A stretch of DNA of 13,530 bases from an uncultured Methanobrevibacter sp. (GTDB lineage Archaea > Methanobacteriota > Methanobacteria > Methanobacteriales > Methanobacteriaceae). Positions 1 to 5,709 of the stretch are shown here, one piece after another. Made by a program: the position numbers and the translations under genes. The stretch's first letter is position 1. Each line of letters starts with the position of its first letter. The stretch lies in assembly GCF_900316895.1 (NCBI RefSeq), contig NZ_ONER01000043.1:1-13530 (forward strand), written 5' to 3'. The notes under the pieces were generated by a model, which worked only from the letters and a program-made list of their open reading frames with translations, had not been told where the DNA came from and did not search any database.

Positions 1-1
1 C

Positions 2-385
2 ACCTTAACTGACGGTGTTTACATTGCTGGTGTAGCACAAGGTCCTAAAGATATTCCTGACTCCGTAGCACAAGGTTCAGCTGCAGCATCCAGAGCAGCA
101 ATCCCAATGGCTAAAGGAGAAGTAGAAATCGAACCTATCATTGCATCCAACGACGAAACCGTTTGTGGTGCTTGTCAAGTATGTGTCGAATTATGTCCAT
201 TCGATGCTATTTCAATCGCTACCGGTGTAGGTGGAAAAGAATTTGCACAAATTAACTCCGCATTATGTAAAGGATGTGGTACTTGTGTAGGTGCATGTCC
301 ATCTGGTGCAATGAACCAACAACACTTCAAAACCGAGCAAATTATGGCACAAATCAGTGCTGCTCTTGAAGACTTAGGTAAATAG
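2..385 (+). CDS. hdrA: Heterodisulfide reductase subunit A, C-terminal part (5' truncated)
   Basis: HdrA is the flavin and iron-sulfur subunit of the HdrABC/MvhADG complex, which bifurcates electrons from H2 to ferredoxin and the CoM-S-S-CoB heterodisulfide in the last step of methanogenesis. The frame is open from base 2, so the gene begins outside the window; a methionine at 107 is internal. The 127 visible residues start with GVYIAGVAQGPKDIPDSVAQ, matching the end of the HdrA thioredoxin-reductase-like domain. The C-terminal ferredoxin domain follows, with two classical [4Fe-4S] motifs: CGACQVCVELCP (codons from 164) and CKGCGTCVGACP (from 266). The TAG stop is at 383-385. Codon use is strongly biased (GGT, ACC, GCA), as expected of an abundant protein. 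Generic ferredoxin-containing oxidoreductases share the cluster motifs, but the sequence before them is specific for HdrA. Confidence 0.96.
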   Translation, partial: TLTDGVYIAGVAQGPKDIPDSVAQGSAAASRAAIPMAKGEVEIEPIIASNDETVCGACQVCVELCPFDAISIATGVGGKEFAQINSALCKGCGTCVGACPSGAMNQQHFKTEQIMAQISAALEDLGK

Positions 386-388
386 ATT

Positions 389-437
389 TAGAGATTAATT
401 TCTCTATTTCTTTTTTTATTTTTTTTATTTTTTTCAT
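389..437 (+). terminator. Hairpin plus T-tract terminator of hdrA
   Basis: Four bases after the hdrA stop, a 6-bp perfect stem (TAGAGA 389-394, TCTCTA 401-406) encloses a 6-base loop. It is followed by an almost pure T tract from 411 to 434. T-rich tracts are the usual archaeal termination signal; the stem is short and may be incidental. Confidence 0.7.
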
Positions 438-618
438 CCTTATATCCCAAACTTATTTTAAATTCAAATCACCATACAATCAATGCTAATTCAACATTCG
501 ATATTTATTGATACTTAATTTCAATTTAATTTATTCGTTGTTTTTCGGATTTGAAGCATAAAAACGATTTTAATACAATATTTTTACTTAAAAACAATTT
601 TATGAATTCTTAAACTAT

Positions 619-630
619 CAAAGTTATATA
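619..630 (+). promoter_or_regulatory. TATA box for the possible small ORF at 720
   Basis: CAAAGTTATATA fits an archaeal BRE/TATA element. It predicts transcription starting near 650-655, about 65-70 bases before an AAGGTG ribosome binding site and the ATG at 720. The region is AT-rich, so a chance match is possible. Confidence 0.35.
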
Positions 631-719
631 CATTATAGTTAAATATATTATTGGACTAGTCTATGGAAGTTTTTGCCTACTTAAATTAAATCATCCTAAC
701 AAACTGAAAAGGTGTTATA

Positions 720-795
720 ATGAGTAGAAAAAAATGAATTGTTATTAATTTTGATTATAACCATTATTCAACTCATCACCACACTAATAAGATAA
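720..795 (+). pseudogene. Possible decayed small membrane-protein gene
   Basis: A good ribosome binding site (AAGGTG, 709-714) sits 5 bases before an ATG at 720. The frame begins MSRKK and then stops at TGA (735-737), directly after a run of seven A's (728-734). Deleting one A would continue the frame as MSRKNELLLILIITIIQ and on to a TAA at 793-795: a basic N-terminus followed by one hydrophobic helix, as in small membrane proteins. The same frame stays open after that stop as far as the TAA at 892-894. Hydrophobic frames arise easily in AT-rich DNA, so the ribosome binding site, basic start and homopolymer break are the only real support. I do not recognise a family. Confidence 0.27.
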
Positions 796-868
796 TTAGT
801 TACTTTAATTGTTGAATTTAAAAAAATTTTAGTTTTAGAATTTCCTTTGGTTGGCTTTTTGGCTTTCA

Positions 869-893
869 TGATACGTATCAAAAATTATATATA
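869..893 (+). promoter_or_regulatory. 12-bp perfect palindrome abutting a TATA box
   Basis: TGATACGTATCA (869-880) is a perfect 12-bp palindrome. Four bases later comes a strong TATA element, TTATATATA (885-893). A dimeric repressor bound there would cover the BRE side of the promoter. The TATA element is itself nearly symmetric, so direction is uncertain; plus-strand use predicts a start near 914. No regulator gene is visible nearby. Confidence 0.45.
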
Positions 894-967
894 ATGTAAA
901 ATGTAAAATTAGGATTGTACAATGAGTATCTAATTACTTATTTGTAGTTTGTTAGGATTTAATATGG

Positions 968-1015
968 GGTTAGATTCATTCTAACTTTCATATTATTAAT
1001 TTCTTCTTTTGTTTG
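968..1015 (+). terminator. Hairpin with T-rich tail upstream of the MFS gene
   Basis: GTTAGA (969-974) and TCTAAC (980-985) form a perfect 6-bp stem around a 5-base loop, with a possible G-T pair at 968/986. The following 30 bases are T-rich (TTTCATATTATTAATTTCTT and onward). Together with the TATA box at 885-893 this could bound a short transcript of roughly 75-100 bases. Only sequence symmetry supports it. Confidence 0.3.
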
Positions 1016-1069
1016 TTATCTTCCAGTCATTAATTTAGCTCAAAACATAATTTTTCTCACATTAATCTA

Positions 1070-1077
1070 TTTAAATC
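1070..1077 (+). promoter_or_regulatory. TATA box for leaderless MFS message
   Basis: TTTAAATC lies with its centre about 25 bases before the ATG at 1098, the distance at which archaeal RNA polymerase would start on the ATG itself. No ribosome binding site precedes that ATG, which fits a leaderless message. Confidence 0.4.
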
Positions 1078-1097
1078 TTATGAACTAATACTTAATC

Positions 1098-2255
1098 ATG
1101 AATTATAATCCAAAAATATTATTGTACATTTTAATGCTATCAACAATGGGCATCAATACTCCATTAAGCATTATTGGTATAATATTGCAGATATCAGAGT
1201 ATTTCAATACTTCCATTGCCATTTCTGGATTATATGTATCATCTTTTACATTCACAATTGCCGTAACCGGTTTGTTTATTCCTATTCTATTTTCAAAGTT
1301 TGAGATTAAAAGGACATTCATTACAATACTTGGAATTTTTGCCGTGTCCAATCTTGTAATCATTTTCACCGACAACATTTACATTGCAAGCTTTTTCAGG
1401 ATCTTTTCTGCAATTTTCTATCCAGCATTCATCTCAATAGCCCTGACGTTTTGTGAAAAGATTGCACCTGAAGGCCAAAAGCAGGACTACATCACCAGGA
1501 TATTGCTCGGAATTTCAATCGGAAGCATTGTTGGGCTGCCGATTACAACAGGACTTGGAACAATTTTCGGCTATCAGGTCGCAATGAGTTGGATTTTCCT
1601 GTTTAGCCTGATAACGTTGATTTTAATCATAATGTTGTTTCCCAGAATTCCCGGCGAATCAAAAAGTTATGAGATGCCAATGTCCAGCTTGAAATCAAAG
1701 GAATTCGTTCTGGCAACAGTAGGTATCATAATGATGCCGATCGGTGCAAGCATGGTCTATAACTACATGCCATACTTTCTGCAGACTGTCAGCCATGTAT
1801 ATACATATAGATTAAGTGTTTTACTTTTTGCCTACGGTTTAATTTCCATTTTTGGAACATGGCTTGGAGGAAAACTGATTGCAAAAAAGGACAAGGTCAC
1901 ACTCATAATTTTCCATCTGGTATGTGCAGCGGTATTTTTGGGAATCTATCTTTTCAGCGATTATTTAATTCTGGTTTTAATATTGGTTTTGATATTCGGC
2001 ATTTTGGACGGAATGGGCTATAATCTCATTCAATACATTGAAACATCTGTATTGCCTGAAAGCCCTGAACTTGCAAATGGCATATTCTTAAGCGTTTTAA
2101 ACGGTGGAATCGCCATCGGTATTGCAATCGGGGGATTTTTGGTTGACGGATTCGGAGTAATGTCAATCTTTATGGGGGCAATAATATTTTTACTTGTAGC
2201 ATTCATTTTCATGGTTTATCTTATTTTAATTTTGAAAATGCCGTTAAAATATTAA
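1098..2255 (+). CDS. Major facilitator superfamily transporter (DHA1/AraJ-like)
   Basis: A polytopic inner-membrane carrier of 385 residues, the usual length for a 12-helix MFS permease, with about twelve hydrophobic segments in two halves split by a polar loop near residues 185-205 (PGESKSYEMPMSSLKSK). GSIVGLPITTGLGTIFGYQV near residues 140-160 resembles the helix-5 motif of DHA1/AraJ efflux permeases. The motif-A loop between helices 2 and 3 is degenerate (FSKFEIKRTF in place of a DRxGRR-type loop). The substrate cannot be told from sequence; sugar or drug export is only the family norm. It has its own probable leaderless promoter and no visible partner gene. Its position after a long AT-rich gap, between two core-metabolism genes, suggests an accessory insertion. 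Stop TAA at 2253-2255. Confidence 0.85.
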   Translation: MNYNPKILLYILMLSTMGINTPLSIIGIILQISEYFNTSIAISGLYVSSFTFTIAVTGLFIPILFSKFEIKRTFITILGIFAVSNLVIIFTDNIYIASFFRIFSAIFYPAFISIALTFCEKIAPEGQKQDYITRILLGISIGSIVGLPITTGLGTIFGYQVAMSWIFLFSLITLILIIMLFPRIPGESKSYEMPMSSLKSKEFVLATVGIIMMPIGASMVYNYMPYFLQTVSHVYTYRLSVLLFAYGLISIFGTWLGGKLIAKKDKVTLIIFHLVCAAVFLGIYLFSDYLILVLILVLIFGILDGMGYNLIQYIETSVLPESPELANGIFLSVLNGGIAIGIAIGGFLVDGFGVMSIFMGAIIFLLVAFIFMVYLILILKMPLKY

Positions 2256-2263
2256 ATTTATAT
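2256..2263 (+). promoter_or_regulatory. TATA box for glyA
   Basis: Directly after the MFS stop, the sequence around 2251-2268 (AAATTTATATTATATG) contains a TATA element that predicts a start near 2285 and a 5' leader of about 35 bases carrying the glyA ribosome binding site. A second TATA-like stretch at 2290-2298 would start transcription at the ATG and lose that site, so the upstream one is preferred. Confidence 0.4.
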
Positions 2264-2319
2264 TATATGATAAACAAAAATTAAATCATAAATATATAAT
2301 TGGATATTAGGTGTAGTAA

Positions 2320-3588
2320 ATGGCTAATTATCATGACGAAATTTTAAAGTTAGAAGAAATAGCAAAAGAACATACTCAATATATGAGAAACAGTATCAAT
2401 CTGATTGCTTCTGAAAACGTAACAAGCGTAGAGGTAACCGAAGCACTTGCAACCGATTTTGCACACAGATATGCTGAAGGACAAGCATTCGAAAGATTCT
2501 ACGAAGGATGCCAATACGTTGACTTGGTTGAAGACATGACCAAAAAGCTTTCATGCAAAGTTTATGACTGTGACTATGCAAACGTTCAGCCTGTATCAGG
2601 CGTAACCGCAAACCTTGCAGCATTTTTCGGTTTTGCAAAACCTGGTGAAAAAGTAATGGCTCTTGAAGTACCTTCAGGAGGTCACATTTCCCACGCTGAT
2701 GTAAGTGCAGCAGGTATCCGTGGATTAAAAACAGTTTTCCACCCATTGGACAAAAACATTATGAACATTGACATCGATGCAATGAACAAAAAAATCCTCG
2801 AGGAAAAACCAAAAATAGTCTTGTTCGGAGGAAGCTTATTCTTATTCCCACACCCAATCAAAGAAGCACGTGAAGCTGCTGATGAAGTTGGAGCTACTGT
2901 CATGTATGACGGTGCACACGTATTGGGTCTTATTGCAGGTGGACAGTTCCAGCAACCTTTAAAAGAGGGTGCTGATGTGATGATGGGAAGTACCCACAAG
3001 ACATTCCCAGGTCCACAAGGAGGAATCATCCTTTCCCACAAGGAAAATGAGGAATTAATCGACAATGCAGTATTCCCTGGTGTCGTAAGTAACCACCACT
3101 TGCACCACTTGCTTGGTTTAGGTATTGCAACCGCTGAAATGTTGGAATTCGGTGAAGCATATGCAAAACAGACAATTAAAAACGCACAAGCATTAGGTCA
3201 AGCAATGTATGAATTAGGATTTGACGTTTTATGTGAAGATTTAGGATTCACCCAGTCACACCAAATCGCTGTGGACTTAAGGTCAATCAGATCAGCATCA
3301 GACATTGCAAAAGAACTGGCTGACAATAACGTTATCCTAAACAAAAACCTCTTGCCTGGAGATGACCGTGACAATTCCGATGATCCGTCCGGTATCAGAA
3401 TCGGTACACAGGAAATCACCCGCAGAGGCCTAAAAGAAAAAGAAATGGAAGAAGTCGCTCAATTCATCAAACGTGTGGCAGTAGATAAGGAAGACATCGC
3501 TGATGAAGTTGCTGAATTCATGAACCAATACACAACTCTTGATTATGCATTCTCCGACAGAGATGCATACGAATATCACAAATTATAG
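2320..3588 (+). CDS. glyA: Serine hydroxymethyltransferase
   Basis: A cytosolic PLP enzyme that interconverts serine and glycine, exchanging a one-carbon unit with a pterin; in methanogens the pterin is tetrahydromethanopterin. The 422 residues match the family length. Visible motifs: NLIASENV near residue 27 and HRYAEG near 50 in the N-terminal region, PSGGHISH around 120-127, the cofactor aspartate D197 in YDGAHVLGL, and the Schiff-base lysine K227 in GSTHKTFPGPQGG. The C-terminal domain has GIRIGTQEITRRG. The ATG at 2320 is preceded by AGGTG (2309-2313) at 6 bases. The flavoprotein gene follows after 5 bases, so the two are probably co-transcribed. Confidence 0.97.
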   Translation: MANYHDEILKLEEIAKEHTQYMRNSINLIASENVTSVEVTEALATDFAHRYAEGQAFERFYEGCQYVDLVEDMTKKLSCKVYDCDYANVQPVSGVTANLAAFFGFAKPGEKVMALEVPSGGHISHADVSAAGIRGLKTVFHPLDKNIMNIDIDAMNKKILEEKPKIVLFGGSLFLFPHPIKEAREAADEVGATVMYDGAHVLGLIAGGQFQQPLKEGADVMMGSTHKTFPGPQGGIILSHKENEELIDNAVFPGVVSNHHLHHLLGLGIATAEMLEFGEAYAKQTIKNAQALGQAMYELGFDVLCEDLGFTQSHQIAVDLRSIRSASDIAKELADNNVILNKNLLPGDDRDNSDDPSGIRIGTQEITRRGLKEKEMEEVAQFIKRVAVDKEDIADEVAEFMNQYTTLDYAFSDRDAYEYHKL

Positions 3589-3593
3589 ATAAC

Positions 3594-4286
3594 ATGAGAA
3601 TTGCCTTCGCATTTACTGGAGCTGGTCATTTACTACGTGAATCAGTACAAGTTGCTTTGAAATTAGCAAAAGAGCATGAAGTGACAGTATTTCTGTCAGG
3701 AGCTGCTGAAGAAGTCCTTAAAATGTATGGACTTTATGAAAGTATCGTCGGCATAACCGGCGGTAAATACCATGAGCTTGCAACTGATTCAAACCAAAAA
3801 TTCTCATATCCAATTACCGGTCGTTTGTCCTTAGGAAAATACGACCTATTAATAGTTTCACCGGCTACAGCAAATACGGTTTCAAAGATAGTCTATGGAA
3901 TAGCAGATACCCTTGTTACAAATGCGGTCGCACAGGCCGGAAAAGGTGCCGTACCAGTTTATATGGTGCCTGTTGACATTCATCCAGGACCAATCGACAC
4001 GGTTTTGCCATCAAAGATAGAATTGTCAAAGTGTGAAAACTGTGATGACTGTGTTGCTGCTCTTGCATGTGAGCAGGGAGCTATCATTCCACACTCAGAA
4101 ATCGATTTGACAAAATGCATAGGATGCGGATTATGCAGGAATACCTGTCCGAATGATGCAATTTCTGAAGGCAAAATCATAACAATCTATATGAGAGACA
4201 TAGATATTGAAAATACCCGCAAATTGGAAGGTATTGACAATATCAAGATATTTGAAAATCCGGAAGATATTTTAGACAAAATCTAA
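3594..4286 (+). CDS. dmrX: Archaeoflavoprotein with 2x[4Fe-4S] domain, probable dihydromethanopterin reductase
   Basis: 230 residues in two domains. Residues 1-140 are a flavoprotein fold: TGAGHLLRES at 8-17 and SPATANTVSKIVYGIADTLV near 90-110 are typical FMN-binding segments of the AfpA/MJ0208/DmrB family. Residues 147-190 are a ferredoxin domain: a variant cluster C147-x2-C150-x2-C153-x5-C159 without the usual proline, then a classical CIGCGLCRNTCP at 175-186. DmrX of Methanosarcina is an iron-sulfur flavoprotein that reduces dihydromethanopterin to tetrahydromethanopterin. The same role is inferred here, supported by the position 5 bases after glyA, whose product uses that pterin. A different electron-transfer role is possible, since AfpA-type relatives differ in function. 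No ribosome binding site precedes the ATG, which suggests translation coupled to glyA. The last 15 bases overlap the convergent DUF192 gene. Confidence 0.78.
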   Translation: MRIAFAFTGAGHLLRESVQVALKLAKEHEVTVFLSGAAEEVLKMYGLYESIVGITGGKYHELATDSNQKFSYPITGRLSLGKYDLLIVSPATANTVSKIVYGIADTLVTNAVAQAGKGAVPVYMVPVDIHPGPIDTVLPSKIELSKCENCDDCVAALACEQGAIIPHSEIDLTKCIGCGLCRNTCPNDAISEGKIITIYMRDIDIENTRKLEGIDNIKIFENPEDILDKI

Positions 4287-4562
4287 TCTATCTCCTATTT
4301 TTAGATTTAACTTATTTTTTTCAGTTTCAATAATGTATTTCGCCTGTTTTTTGGGCCTATAAAATTTCCATGGCCTTAAAGTTGCCTTATCAAAAACCAC
4401 TTTGTTTTCATCAGCGAAATAAACGTCGATTTCAAAACGCATGAACATTGTGTGTATGCCCGAATCGGCGAGGTTTGTGAAAACCAGAACATTATTAAAA
4501 TTCTTTTTTCCCATTAAACCCTTAAAACGCTTAAAAAAAGTATCTGCATATATTATTTCCAT
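4272..4562 (-). CDS. DUF192 family protein
   Basis: 96 residues covering the DUF192 fold: FKGLMGKKNF near residue 13 (family GLM motif), GIHTMFMRFEIDVYFAD at 35-51 (family H-T-x2-M-R-x-x-I-D motif), V55 and V56, L-R-P-W at 62-65, AKYIIET at 74-80 and the closing KIGDRLDFV. The biochemical function of the family is not established. There is no signal peptide, unlike many bacterial members, so it is probably cytosolic. The start at 4562 has no ribosome binding site; TTATTTAA at 4584-4591 is centred about 25 bases upstream and would allow a leaderless message. Read-through from the FrnE-like gene 58 bases upstream on the same strand is the alternative. The stop codon lies within the last codons of the opposing flavoprotein gene. 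Confidence 0.85.
   Translation of the reverse strand: MEIIYADTFFKRFKGLMGKKNFNNVLVFTNLADSGIHTMFMRFEIDVYFADENKVVFDKATLRPWKFYRPKKQAKYIIETEKNKLNLKIGDRLDFV
4315..4321 (+). terminator. Possible T-tract end of the glyA-flavoprotein transcript
   Basis: A run of seven T's (4315-4321) lies 29 bases past the flavoprotein stop, inside the coding region of the convergent DUF192 gene. It is the first T tract downstream and could end the plus-strand message. No stem precedes it. Confidence 0.25.
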
Positions 4563-4583
4563 AAAATAATATTAAATTTTGGG

Positions 4584-4591
4584 TTATTTAA
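4584..4591 (-). promoter_or_regulatory. TATA-like box for the DUF192 gene
   Basis: Read on the minus strand this is TTAAATAA, centred about 25 bases before the start codon at 4562, the right distance for a leaderless start. The AT-rich context makes chance likely. Confidence 0.27.
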
Positions 4592-4620
4592 TCTTTTAAC
4601 ACCTTAAAATCAATATTGAC

Positions 4621-5286
4621 TTAAAGGTATGATTTTGATCCGATTTCCCCATTAATCAAATCCACAATAGCTATTTTGAAATCTTCCTTTTCAAAGGCTC
4701 CGGGAACAACCAGCTGCTCTTCTGAAATGTTTAAAAAGTAGAGAGGTATTGCATCAACACCCATGGCTATGGCATCTTCCTCTTCAATTAGAACTTCAAA
4801 GTCATAAGAATCACTTTCAAGGATATTTCTGATTTCATTTTCATCCAAACCTAAGCTGGTAGCGATTTCAACTAGAGTATCTGTATCGGCTATTATCCTG
4901 TTATCTATGAAATTCGCTTCAAAAATTTTGAAAATAAGATCCTGTGAAATGTCCGAATGCTTTTTTTGGACATATCTGACCAATCTGTGAGCATTTCTTG
5001 ATGAAGTTAATTGGATGTCTTTATAGTTTATTTTAATCCCGTCATTTAGAGCAATCTTTTCTGTTTCTTCAATCTTGGCCTTGGCATCTTCAGGCGTAAT
5101 GCCATACTTTATGATGTTTTGAGTGGTTATGGAATTAATTGGCTCATCGAATAGGGTCGGATAAAGCTCGAATGGTTTCATTTCCCATTCGACATCCAAA
5201 TCCAGTTCTTCGGTTGCCTTTTTCAGTCTGACCAATCCGATATATGAATTCGGACAGTTGAAGTCACTCCAGTAGACTATTCTCAT
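4621..5286 (-). CDS. DsbA/FrnE-like thioredoxin-fold protein with a CPNS site
   Basis: 221 residues of the DSBA-like (FrnE / 2-hydroxychromene-2-carboxylate isomerase) family. The N-terminus MRIVYWSDFNCPNSYIG holds the active-site segment: family members usually have SDxxCPWCxxG, but here the second cysteine is replaced by serine (C11-P-N-S14). A helical insert fills about residues 45-165. The cis-proline loop is AMGVDAIPLYFLN near 176-188, followed by VVPGAFEKEDF. The product is thus a one-cysteine variant, unlikely to cycle its own disulfide by the usual two-cysteine mechanism; isomerase or mixed-disulfide chemistry is possible. There is no signal peptide, so it is cytosolic. Its ATG overlaps the stop of a small upstream ORF (ATGA), and the DUF192 gene follows 58 bases downstream. 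The substrate is unknown. Confidence 0.83.
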   Translation of the reverse strand: MRIVYWSDFNCPNSYIGLVRLKKATEELDLDVEWEMKPFELYPTLFDEPINSITTQNIIKYGITPEDAKAKIEETEKIALNDGIKINYKDIQLTSSRNAHRLVRYVQKKHSDISQDLIFKIFEANFIDNRIIADTDTLVEIATSLGLDENEIRNILESDSYDFEVLIEEEDAIAMGVDAIPLYFLNISEEQLVVPGAFEKEDFKIAIVDLINGEIGSKSYL

Positions 5287-5390
5287 TTTTTCTTCTTCTC
5301 TTCCTGTTTTTTCTTTTTATAGATTTTATAAAGTTTCATTGAGTTGTCTACTAACTTAAAAAGTGAATTGTATTTTCTGTGAAAGCTCAT
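5283..5390 (-). CDS. Small lysine-rich protein (35 aa) coupled to the FrnE-like gene
   Basis: Not a family I recognise. An intact minus-strand frame of 35 codons starts MSFHRKYNSLFKLVDN and ends in a strongly basic tail (YKKKKQEEKKKK). Its TGA (5285-5283) overlaps the ATG of the FrnE-like gene (5286-5284) as ATGA, the classic arrangement for coupled translation. A TATA element at 5412-5420 is centred about 26 bases before its ATG, right for a leaderless start. The product has no transmembrane segment and could bind RNA, DNA or acidic partners through its tail, which is inference only. It could instead be a non-functional leader that controls the downstream gene. The lysine-rich half comes from an A-rich tract, so chance cannot be excluded. 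Confidence 0.45.
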   Translation of the reverse strand: MSFHRKYNSLFKLVDNSMKLYKIYKKKKQEEKKKK

Positions 5391-5411
5391 GAATTAATAT
5401 ATTAAGTTAGT

Positions 5412-5420
5412 ATTATATGT
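5412..5420 (-). promoter_or_regulatory. TATA box for the small ORF / FrnE-like operon
   Basis: On the minus strand the element reads ACATATAAT within AAAACTACATATAATAC, with an A-rich BRE side. It is centred about 26 bases before the ATG at 5390, so transcription would start at that codon. The perfect AT palindrome TTAATATATTAA (5394-5405) lies between the box and the start and could be an operator, though it is low in information. Confidence 0.45.
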
Positions 5421-5610
5421 AGTTTTAGGAGCATCCATTTTCAAATTTCATTGCCGTTAATGTTAATGCAAAGTAGGTTTGAAATAATTGAAGGAATTGT
5501 ATTTACTGTCAAAATAATTTCACATTAATTAGTTTTAATTGCTGTTAAAAAAACTCCTATTTTCTCAATTTTCACGATATATAATAACCTTTATTTATTA
5601 TCTAAAACAA

Positions 5611-5622
5611 AAAGATATATAT
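5611..5622 (+). promoter_or_regulatory. TATA box of ileS (operon promoter)
   Basis: The sequence ACAAAAAGATATATATTG contains an archaeal TATA element with an A-rich BRE. It predicts a start near 5640-5646 and so a leader of about 130 bases before the ileS ATG, unusually long for an archaeal housekeeping gene. Another TATA-like stretch at 5575-5585 could give a longer leader. The one at 5754-5760 is too close to the ATG and overlaps the ribosome binding site region. Confidence 0.45.
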
Positions 5623-5652
5623 TGTAAATTAATTGATATGTTTGTTGATAAC

Positions 5653-5709
5653 ATGGCAGTATTGCTGCTGTTAACCAAATCTGATGAATATAAGGGATTT
5701 TTGTTGTAA
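5653..5709 (+). CDS. Candidate leucine-rich leader peptide upstream of ileS (18 aa)
   Basis: The reading frame encodes MAVLLLLTKSDEYKGFLL and ends at TAA 5707-5709, 65 bases before ileS. Four leucine codons in a row (TTG CTG CTG TTA, 5662-5673) form the 5' arm of a hairpin whose 3' arm starts at its own stop codon. An in-frame ATG at 5638 would add MFVDN but probably lies at or before the transcription start. No clear ribosome binding site precedes 5653; it would be only about 8-13 bases from the predicted 5' end. The frame could be accidental. Confidence 0.28.
   Translation: MAVLLLLTKSDEYKGFLL

Larger units (their letters stand above)
438..1097. other. AT-rich intergenic region between hdrA and the MFS gene
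   Basis: About 660 bases of very AT-rich DNA without a convincing intact gene. It holds a TATA-type promoter at 619-630, a possible broken small-protein gene from 720, a 12-bp palindrome plus TATA box at 869-893, a hairpin with T-rich tail at 968-1015, and the MFS promoter at 1070-1077. A weak direct repeat lies at 559-572 and 589-602 (TAAAAACGATTTTA / TAAAAACAATTTTA, 13 of 14 matching). There is also a 7-bp tandem AATGTAA AATGTAA around 893-906. No tRNA-like or CRISPR-like pattern was seen. Confidence 0.6.

Noticed and set aside
559..602. Direct repeat TAAAAACRATTTTA, two copies
   Set aside because: AT-rich and only two copies; not distinguishable from chance in this composition.
768..869. 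33-codon minus-strand frame starting MKAKKPTKGN beside the palindrome
   Set aside because: The TATA box is only about 20 bases from its ATG, there is no ribosome binding site, and it is antisense to the plus-strand remnant; most likely chance.
2682..3065. Antisense frames of 116-127 codons inside glyA, and similar ones inside ileS and purL
   Set aside because: All are shadows of strongly supported genes with low-complexity, implausible protein sequence.
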